This document shows positions 7,781 to 12,595 of a stretch of DNA of 12,595 bases, one piece after another. The stretch is from CAZFAT01 sp964517075 (GTDB lineage: Bacteria > Acidobacteriota > Vicinamibacteria > Vicinamibacterales > SCN-69-37): contig CAZFAT010000305.1 in NCBI GenBank assembly GCA_964517075.1, positions 1-12,595 on the forward strand. The letters run 5' to 3'. The position numbers and the translations under genes are program-made. The notes beneath the pieces were generated by a model. That model searched no databases, was not told the DNA's origin, and was given only the letters and a program-made list of their open reading frames with translations. Each line of letters opens with the position of its first letter. Position 1 is the first letter of the stretch.

Positions 7781-7802
7781 CCAGGTCGCCCCTGCGACAG
7801 TC

Positions 7803-9026
7803 ATGAAAACGGTCCTTCTCTGTCTGCTTCTGCTCGTCACTGGGCTGGCGGCAGCGCCGCAGGACGAGGCGCGCTGGCGGAGCGTCATTCGCGATGCCCT
7901 GCTGATCCCGGATCCACTGCCCTCACTCGACCCACGGACGCACAGTCGCTTCGATCCCGCGCCCGGTGTCACGGCTGAACGGGTGACCTTCGGCACGCAA
8001 TTCGGGATGCGCGTGCCCGCCATTCTCTACCTGCCACGCCCCCTTCCCGCCTCGAAGATTCCAGCCTTCATCATCGTCAATGGCCATGGTGGCGACAAGT
8101 ACAGCTGGTATGCGTTCTACGCTGGCGTGTTGTACGCGCGCGCGGGGGCGGCGGTGCTCACCTACGATCCGACGGGCGAAGGTGAGCGCAACGGCGAACG
8201 CACGTCCGGCACGCGGGAACACGACGAGGTCGAACCGCCGGCGGAGCTGGCGCGGCGACTTGGCGGCCTCATGGTGACCGATGTCATGCAGGCGGTCTCC
8301 TACCTCACTGAGCGTCCCGAGGTCGATCCCGGGCGCATCGCCGCAGCCGGATACTCCATGGGGTCGTTCGTCGTCGCGCTGGCCGGCGCCGTCGAGACAC
8401 GCTTGCGCGCGGCGGTGCTGGCCGGCGGCGGTAACCTCGACGGCCCGGACGAGTACTGGGACAACAGCAAGGCGATGTGCCAGGGCACGCCGTATCGATC
8501 GCTGCAGCCGCTCGGCGATCGGCCTGCCGTGATTTACCGCCTCCACGCCGCGCGCGGCTCGACGCTGATCTTCAACGGCTTCGAGGATGATACGGTGCGC
8601 ATCCCGAAAGACGCCCCGATCTTTTTCGACAATCTCAAGGAGCGCACCGCGCGGTTGGCAGCACGACCGGGCCGGATGTTCGACGTTGGATTCCTGCCGG
8701 GCGTCGGGCACCGTCCGTTTTTCGTCACCGAGCCCGTCGCGGCCTGGCTCGAGCGTGAGCTCGATTTTCCCAACTGGACCGAGGCGGGGATTAAAGCGAT
8801 GCCGGTGACCCACATCAGCGAGTGGGCTCGACGGGAGCAGGTCGAGATGGACCCGCTGTACGCCACCGAGCATCGCGAAGGGGGCACGCGCGCGCTGGGA
8901 ACCGGTGTGCCTGGCTTGAACCGCGACGATCTGAGCGTCTTCAGCGAAGACGAGTGGCAGGCGCAGAAGCTGCTGCTCGTCCACAAACGCTGGCGCGAAC
9001 TGGCCAAGGCGCAAATCGGCCGCTGA
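7803..9026 (+). CDS. Secreted alpha/beta-hydrolase (esterase-like)
   Basis: This is a 407-residue protein of the alpha/beta-hydrolase fold, in the acetyl-xylan-esterase/dienelactone-hydrolase-like range. The ATG at 7803 is preferred over the in-frame GTG at 7752 because it begins a clear signal peptide (MKTVLLCLLLLVTGLAAA), while the GTG start would overlap the promoter. The catalytic triad is visible: Ser185 in GYSMG (codon 8355), Asp262 or Asp263 in NGFEDDTV (8586/8589) and His303 in GVGHRPFF (8709). IVNGHGGDKYSWY gives the HGG-type oxyanion region. The C-terminal 90 residues beyond the His are longer than in a minimal hydrolase and not recognised. It probably de-esterifies a carbohydrate or small ester outside the cytoplasm. 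The ManD-like gene follows 107 nt later on the same strand. Confidence 0.9.
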   Translation: MKTVLLCLLLLVTGLAAAPQDEARWRSVIRDALLIPDPLPSLDPRTHSRFDPAPGVTAERVTFGTQFGMRVPAILYLPRPLPASKIPAFIIVNGHGGDKYSWYAFYAGVLYARAGAAVLTYDPTGEGERNGERTSGTREHDEVEPPAELARRLGGLMVTDVMQAVSYLTERPEVDPGRIAAAGYSMGSFVVALAGAVETRLRAAVLAGGGNLDGPDEYWDNSKAMCQGTPYRSLQPLGDRPAVIYRLHAARGSTLIFNGFEDDTVRIPKDAPIFFDNLKERTARLAARPGRMFDVGFLPGVGHRPFFVTEPVAAWLERELDFPNWTEAGIKAMPVTHISEWARREQVEMDPLYATEHREGGTRALGTGVPGLNRDDLSVFSEDEWQAQKLLLVHKRWRELAKAQIGR

Positions 9027-9122
9027 CGCGAGCGGCGCCGCGATGCTGTCCGGCGGCAGGACCCGTGCGGTCTGCGCCAGTTCACGAGCGAATCGGGATT
9101 AGGCTGACGGGCACACCTTCCT

Positions 9123-9128
9123 GGAGGA
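9123..9128 (+). promoter_or_regulatory. Ribosome binding site fixing the ManD-like start
   Basis: GGAGGA lies five bases before ATG 9134. The same reading frame is open back to 8822 inside the hydrolase gene, so this site together with the Tat signal that follows decides the start. Confidence 0.8.
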
Positions 9129-9133
9129 TCGAC

Positions 9134-10492
9134 ATGCCGCGGGTTTCCCGTCGAGCGCTGCTGCAACTGGTCGGCACCGGAGCTCTCGCGACCGCCATCA
9201 CGCCCCGACAGGCGGCCGCGGAGCAGGCGGCGGCCGAGGCCACGCGTGCCTTGCCCCTGCCGCGCATCAGGGACATCACGGTCATCGAGACGGCGCCTGG
9301 AGGCGTGCGGCTCACCGTCGTGAAGATCACGACCGACCAGGCCGGCCTGTACGGCTATGGGTGCGCCACGTTCACGCAGCGCGCGGACCTGATCAAGCCC
9401 GCTGTCGAACGCTACCTGAAACCGCTGCTGATCGGAAAGACGACGGATCGCATCGAGGACATCTGGCAGACGGCCTACATGAGTTCGTACTGGCGGAACG
9501 GTCCCGTGCTGAACAACGCGATCAGCGGCGTGGACCAGGCCCTCTGGGACATCAAGGGGCGGCAGGCGGGAATGCCCGTGTATCAGCTCCTCGGCGGCAA
9601 GACTCGGGAGGCCATCGATTGCTACGGCCACGCGTCGGGCAATGAGATCCCGCAGGTCATCGAGAGCGCGCAGCGCTACATCGCGCAGGGCTTCAGACAC
9701 GTGCGCGTCCAGGTGGGCGTGCCGGGCATGGCCGGGTACGCCGCGGGCCAGGGCGCGGCCAAGCCCGTCGTCGGTCTCACGCCCGGGCCGGTGTTCGAAC
9801 CCGCGTACTACGTCAGGCGCGCCATGCAGCTCTTCGAAGCCTGCCGCAAGGCACTTGGGGATGAGATCGAGCTGCTGCACGACGTCCACGAGCGCGTGTC
9901 GCCCAACCAGGGCGTGCAGTTCTGCAAGGACGCGGAGCAGTTCAAGCTGTTCTTCGTCGAGGATCCGGTTTCGCCGGAGGACATCGCCTACTTCCGCCAG
10001 ATCCGCCAGCAGTGTGCGACGCCGATTGCGATGGGCGAGCTGTTCAACAGCCCGCACGAATGGCAGGGGCTCATCGCCGAGCGGCTCATCGACTACATCC
10101 GCATGCACATCTCGCAGATGGGCGGGCTCACGCCGGCGCGCAAGGTCGCGGCGTTCGCCGAGCAGTTCGGCGTGAAGACGGCGTGGCACGGCCCGGGCGA
10201 CGTCTCGCCGATCGGCCACATGGCCAACGTCATGCTCGGCCTCGCGACGCACAACTTCGGGATCAACGAGTACTCGCCGTTCAACGCCCGGACGCAGGAG
10301 ATCTTCAAGGGCTGCCCGGTGATGAAGAACGGCTACCTCTATGCGAGCGAGCTGCCGGGCTGGGGCATCGAAGTGGACGAGAAGCTGGCCGCCGCCGCGC
10401 CGTTCGGCACGGAGCAGGGAGAGCGCGGGCGGCTGAACGGCGGCTGGGGCGAGTTGCGCCGGCGCGACGGCACGGTCATCAAGCAGGAGTGA
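9134..10492 (+). CDS. Tat-exported enolase-superfamily dehydratase, mannonate/gluconate dehydratase (ManD/RspA) family
   Basis: This 452-residue protein has a twin-arginine signal at its N-terminus (SRRALLQLVGTGALATAI, followed by an Ala-rich cleavage zone). Its body is an enolase-superfamily barrel of the D-mannonate dehydratase group, which removes water from sugar acids (D-mannonate or D-gluconate) to give 2-keto-3-deoxy acids using Mg2+. The metal ligands are visible as Asp250 (LLHDVHE, 9881), Glu276 (FVEDPV, 9959) and Glu302 (AMGELF, 10037). Their 26-residue spacing is the same as in characterised ManD enzymes. His252, His352 (AWHGPGD) and Glu379 (GINEYSP) match the other active-site positions. 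The N-terminal capping domain (VLNNAISGVDQALWDIKGRQ) is complete. Most studied members are cytoplasmic, so export is notable. A lactonase and a hydrolase with signal peptides lie next to it, suggesting shared sugar-acid metabolism. Preference between mannonate and gluconate cannot be decided here. Confidence 0.92.
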   Translation: MPRVSRRALLQLVGTGALATAITPRQAAAEQAAAEATRALPLPRIRDITVIETAPGGVRLTVVKITTDQAGLYGYGCATFTQRADLIKPAVERYLKPLLIGKTTDRIEDIWQTAYMSSYWRNGPVLNNAISGVDQALWDIKGRQAGMPVYQLLGGKTREAIDCYGHASGNEIPQVIESAQRYIAQGFRHVRVQVGVPGMAGYAAGQGAAKPVVGLTPGPVFEPAYYVRRAMQLFEACRKALGDEIELLHDVHERVSPNQGVQFCKDAEQFKLFFVEDPVSPEDIAYFRQIRQQCATPIAMGELFNSPHEWQGLIAERLIDYIRMHISQMGGLTPARKVAAFAEQFGVKTAWHGPGDVSPIGHMANVMLGLATHNFGINEYSPFNARTQEIFKGCPVMKNGYLYASELPGWGIEVDEKLAAAAPFGTEQGERGRLNGGWGELRRRDGTVIKQE

Positions 10493-10499
10493 GTCGAGA

Positions 10500-10577
10500 T
10501 CACGCCTTCGCGATCCGCGCCTCGATGTCCGTCGCCTGCTGGCTCGCCCGGAACTCGATGACGCGGAAGCGTCTCAT
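10500..10577 (-). other. Possible small ORF or gene remnant, C-terminal-like
   Basis: On the - strand an ATG at 10577 opens 25 codons ending IEFRASQQATDIEARIAKA and a TGA at 10500. The same frame extends upstream to a GTG at 10631 with an Arg/Pro-rich, less protein-like stretch. The last 20 residues look like a real helical C-terminus. No RBS is convincing and I do not recognise the family, so it could be a remnant of a decayed gene or chance. Confidence 0.2.
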
Positions 10578-10601
10578 CCGGCCGCGTCTGGCCGGACGCG
10601 G
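10577..10601. terminator. Two overlapping alternative hairpins between convergent genes
   Basis: TCCGGCC (10577-10583) pairs with GGCCGGA (10590-10596) over a six-base loop. The shifted pair CCGCGTC (10582-10588) and GACGCGG (10595-10601) also has a six-base loop. The two cannot form together. They lie in the 160-nt gap between the ManD-like gene (+, ends 10492) and the coiled-coil gene (-, ends 10653), where a bidirectional terminator would be expected. No T-run is present. Confidence 0.35.
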
Positions 10602-10652
10602 ATTCGTCGATGCCCGCGTGCGCGGAGGCACCGGCATCGTGTCGCCGCGCCG

Positions 10653-11009
10653 CTATCGCACGGCGAGCGCGCCGATCAGCGCGGCAATCACCGTCATGGC
10701 CGTGGTGATCTGTACGCCGACAATCCACCGGAAGTGCGCGTCGATTCGGGCGAACCGACTGTCGATCCGATCGTCCATCTGGGCGAACCGAGCGTCGATC
10801 TGGGCGAAGCGGGCGTCCATCTGGGCGAACCGAGCCTCCATCTGGACGAACCTGGCATCGACCTGATCGAAGCGCCGATTCATCGACTGCTCCAGCTGAT
10901 CGACGCGTCCAGCCAGATTCGACAGACCGGTCCGCAGGTCCACGAACATCTCCGACTGCTCCGCCAGGCGTCCTTCCACGTACGCCACCCGTTCCTCGAT
11001 CGTCGTCAC
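10653..11009 (-). CDS. Small coiled-coil protein with C-terminal membrane helix
   Basis: This 118-residue protein starts at GTG 11009, chosen because GGGAGG (11021-11016) lies six bases upstream on the - strand. The frame is also open far upstream, antisense to the threonine synthase gene, but that part is a shadow. Residues 1-45 are a polar helix (VEGRLAEQSE, LAGRVDQLEQ). Residues 46-93 are seven-residue repeats of the form (M/I/V)-(D/E)-A-R-F-x-Q. Phe falls at 47, 54, 61, 68 and 75, then after an 11-residue step at 86, then at 93. Residues 95-116 form one membrane helix (IVGVQITTAMTVIAALIGAL). The likely form is a parallel coiled-coil oligomer anchored by its tail in the inner membrane. No function is known to me. 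It diverges from the threonine synthase gene. Confidence 0.85.
   Translation of the reverse strand: MTTIEERVAYVEGRLAEQSEMFVDLRTGLSNLAGRVDQLEQSMNRRFDQVDARFVQMEARFAQMDARFAQIDARFAQMDDRIDSRFARIDAHFRWIVGVQITTAMTVIAALIGALAVR
10745..10883. repeat. 21-bp tandem repeats encoding coiled-coil heptads
   Basis: Units of 21 bp beginning CTGGGCGAA lie at 10779-10799, 10800-10820, 10821-10841 and 10842-10862, with a more diverged unit at 10863-10883. A further related unit at about 10745-10765 is separated from them by about 12 bp. Each unit is three heptad-preserving turns of codons inside the coiled-coil gene, so gain or loss of units keeps the reading frame. Confidence 0.85.
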
Positions 11010-11273
11010 GCCGTGCCTCCCTACCTTACCGTCGTCGTCGCGGTGGATACAAGGCCATCGCGCTGTCGGAATGCCGTTGGAGATCGCACGGACAATGCCA
11101 AGGGCTGTTCCTCGGATTCCGCTATGCCCAGGCGGGGCTCGTGGCAATTTCCGAGTACCGCCGCTGGACCTGGGATGGCGGAAATTTGTAAGCCGTTCCG
11201 CCGTCGTGACCTCACGGACGGTAACATCTCGACGCGTGGATGAGTCGGCTCCCTCGCTCCTGAGCCCGCACTG
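11010..11273. promoter_or_regulatory. 264-nt divergent intergenic region with two hairpins before the threonine synthase gene
   Basis: This gap separates the coiled-coil gene (-) from the threonine synthase gene (+) and must hold both promoters, though I see no convincing -35/-10 pair. It contains a hairpin with arms GGCGGAA (11177-11183) and TTCCGCC (11196-11202), loop 12. Directly after it is a second hairpin, CGTC-GTG with CAC-(G bulge)-GACG (11202-11220), loop ACCT. The ORFs crossing this gap have poor protein character and were not called. Confidence 0.4.
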
Positions 11274-12458
11274 ATGTCTTTCTTCTCCCATCTCGAATGT
11301 TCCGTGCCCTGCCGGCCTGACCGGCTCGATCCGGGACAGCCGCATCATCTCTGCGTATGCGGCGCGCCGCTCCTGGCGCGGTACGACCTGACGGCGGCGC
11401 GCGGCTGGACGCGCGAATCGCTGGCGACGCGCGAGGCCTCGATGTGGCGGTACCGGGAACTGATGCCACTCCTCGACACACCATCCGGTCTGGAAACGCC
11501 GGTATCGCTCGGCGAGGGCTGGACGCCCCTGCTGCACGCTCGGCGCCTCGGCCGGACGCTCGGACTCGACCGGTTGTTCGTCAAGGACGAGTCGCTGAAT
11601 CCGACGAATTCGTTCAAGGCGCGGGGCCTGTCGGCGGCCGTGACCCGCGCGACGTATCTGGGCGCGACGACGCTGTCCGTCCCGACTGCCGGCAACGCCG
11701 GCAACGCGCTGGCGGCGTACGCGGCGAAAGCCGGCCTGGACGCGAAGGTCTTCATGCCGCGCGACGTGAAGCCGCCCTTCATCCTCGAGTGCCAGCTCTA
11801 CGGGGCCGACGTGACCTTGGTGGACGGTCTCATCACCGATGCTGGCCGGATGGCGGCCGAGCAGGGCGGACCGCTCGGCTGGTACAACGTCTCGACCCTG
11901 AAGGAGCCGTACCGCATCGAAGGCAAGAAGACGATGGGCTATGAGCTGGCCGAACAGTTGGACTGGACGCTGCCGGACTGGATCATCTATCCGACCGGCG
12001 GCGGCACCGGCATGGTCGGCATGTGGAAGGCGTTTGCCGAGATGACCGCGCTCGGCTGGATCGACGCCGTCGCGCGGCCGAAGATGGTGAGCGTGCAGGC
12101 GGAGCACTGCGCCCCTATCGTTCGCGCGTTCAAGGCCGGCACGGAAAGGGCCGCGCCGTGGGAGGGCGCACACACGATCGCGGACGGGCTGCGCGTGCCC
12201 CGCGCCATTGGCGATTTCCTGGTCCTCCGGGCCGTGCGCGAGAGCGGCGGCACGGCGATCGCCGTCGCGGACGCCGACATGGTCGCGGGAATGAAGGATC
12301 TGGGACGACTGGAAGGCATCAGCGCCGCCCCGGAGGGCGGCGCCGCCCTTCAGGCCGTGCGCGTCCTCGTGCACGACGGTCTCATCAAGTCGCACGAGAC
12401 CGTCGTCATCTTCAACACCGGCGGCGCGCTCAAGTATCTGGAGGTGCTGGACTCATGA
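11274..12458 (+). CDS. thrC: Threonine synthase (PLP-dependent)
   Basis: This 394-residue fold-type II PLP enzyme is predicted to convert O-phospho-L-homoserine to L-threonine in the cytoplasm. An N-terminal Cys-rich ribbon is seen (LECSVPC, then CVCGAPLLARYDL), as in many threonine synthases. The PLP lysine is Lys115 in NPTNSFKARG (codon 11616), where relatives usually have NPTGSFK. PTAGNAGNALAAYAA and the glycine loop TGGGTGMVG hold the cofactor phosphate, and the C-terminus NTGGALKYLE is typical of the family. The ATG at 11274 is the only start after an in-frame stop at 11241. It has no clear Shine-Dalgarno site, so it may be leaderless or depend on the hairpins upstream. It could supply threonine for the NRPS module, but no hom or thrB gene is in view and a threonine-synthase-like enzyme of other specificity is possible. 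Confidence 0.88.
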   Translation: MSFFSHLECSVPCRPDRLDPGQPHHLCVCGAPLLARYDLTAARGWTRESLATREASMWRYRELMPLLDTPSGLETPVSLGEGWTPLLHARRLGRTLGLDRLFVKDESLNPTNSFKARGLSAAVTRATYLGATTLSVPTAGNAGNALAAYAAKAGLDAKVFMPRDVKPPFILECQLYGADVTLVDGLITDAGRMAAEQGGPLGWYNVSTLKEPYRIEGKKTMGYELAEQLDWTLPDWIIYPTGGGTGMVGMWKAFAEMTALGWIDAVARPKMVSVQAEHCAPIVRAFKAGTERAAPWEGAHTIADGLRVPRAIGDFLVLRAVRESGGTAIAVADADMVAGMKDLGRLEGISAAPEGGAALQAVRVLVHDGLIKSHETVVIFNTGGALKYLEVLDS

Positions 12459-12518
12459 GCTCCATCACTCGTCGGCCGACATGCATGGGACCCGATCCGG
12501 CGGGACTGCGTTTGCCCT

Positions 12519-12552
12519 GGACGCCGAAGCCGGTCTGGCGGCGAAGGCGTCC
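12519..12552. terminator. Strong symmetrical hairpin after threonine synthase, likely bidirectional terminator
   Basis: GGACGCC (12519-12525) pairs with GGCGTCC (12546-12552) and GCCG (12529-12532) with CGGC (12539-12542), around a GTCTGG loop. The two stems are separated by an exactly opposed GAA/GAA internal loop, which can form sheared G-A pairs. The hairpin lies 60 nt after the threonine synthase stop. There is no T-tract, so termination strength is uncertain, but 11 perfect pairs are unlikely by chance at this site. Confidence 0.5.
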
Positions 12553-12566
12553 GCTCGGGCGCTCCG

Positions 12567-12595
12567 CTATTGCCGCAGCGCGAACGCGAGGAGCG
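12567..12595 (-). CDS. Possible C-terminus of a convergent gene, cut by window end
   Basis: On the - strand the last bases read LLAFALRQ followed by TAG at 12567, which looks like a normal protein C-terminus. A gene converging on the threonine synthase gene would explain the hairpin between them. Only nine codons are visible. The alternative is a + strand ORF whose ATG (12455) overlaps the threonine synthase stop, but its 47 visible residues are very Arg/Pro-rich and unlike a protein. Confidence 0.25.

Noticed and set aside
7752..7802. GTG 7752 as start of the hydrolase
   Set aside because: It would place the promoter inside the gene and bury the signal peptide behind 17 residues.
8822..9133. 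Earlier start of the ManD-like gene inside the hydrolase gene
   Set aside because: The extension overlaps conserved hydrolase sequence in another frame, and ATG 9134 has a strong RBS followed by a Tat signal.
11071..11274. A 67-codon + strand ORF whose stop overlaps the threonine synthase ATG
   Set aside because: Its composition is unlike a protein, it has no RBS, and it crosses the leader hairpins. Translational coupling is possible but unsupported.
11010..12395. Upstream extension of the coiled-coil gene on the - strand across the threonine synthase gene
   Set aside because: The antisense part has no protein character. GTG 11009 has a good RBS and starts the conserved-looking part.
12455..12595. 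A + strand gene coupled to the threonine synthase gene by ATGA overlap
   Set aside because: The 47 visible residues are Arg/Pro-rich without motif, and a strong hairpin lies inside the frame. The region looks like a convergent intergenic gap.

Overview
The window is high-GC throughout, gene-dense and bacterial. Its genes are the end of a modular PKS-NRPS assembly line, a Tat-exported mannonate/gluconate-dehydratase-type enolase, a secreted SMP-30 lactonase, a secreted alpha/beta-hydrolase and a threonine synthase. This mix, with weak Shine-Dalgarno sites at several starts and an extended -10 promoter, would suit a soil Acidobacteriota such as the Vicinamibacteria. That assignment is an inference from gene content only. 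I see no rRNA, tRNA, CRISPR array or insertion sequence.

Region 1 (1-6815, + strand) is the 3' end of a biosynthetic gene cluster. The first gene enters the window already open and runs to 6507. Its domain order is: end of an acyltransferase, ACP, class III PLP aminotransferase (AMT), condensation, adenylation, PCP, thioesterase. The expected chemistry is as follows. The PKS makes a beta-ketoacyl-ACP with no KR or DH in between, the AMT turns it into a beta-aminoacyl-ACP, and the C domain joins it to an amino acid predicted to be threonine. The thioesterase then releases the product, and it carries Cys where Ser is usual. A VOC/glyoxalase gene follows 21 nt later. It has lost its middle and is frameshifted, so the cluster side ends in a pseudogene.

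Region 2 (6873-10492) carries three genes for exported proteins. An SMP-30/gluconolactonase-like gene (-) and an alpha/beta-hydrolase gene (+) diverge from a 63-nt gap that holds a TGnTATAAT-like promoter. A Tat-signal ManD-family dehydratase follows the hydrolase on the + strand. Together they could act on sugar lactones, acids and esters outside the cytoplasm.

Region 3 (10493-12595) has a small coiled-coil membrane protein (-) built from seven-residue repeats, a 264-nt divergent gap with two hairpins, and a threonine synthase gene (+). The last 137 nt contain a strong symmetrical hairpin and probably the end of a convergent gene.

The points most worth following up are the Cys-thioesterase behind a threonine module, the AMT domain with an altered cofactor-pocket motif, the decayed VOC gene, the exported ManD enzyme and the in-frame repeat gene.
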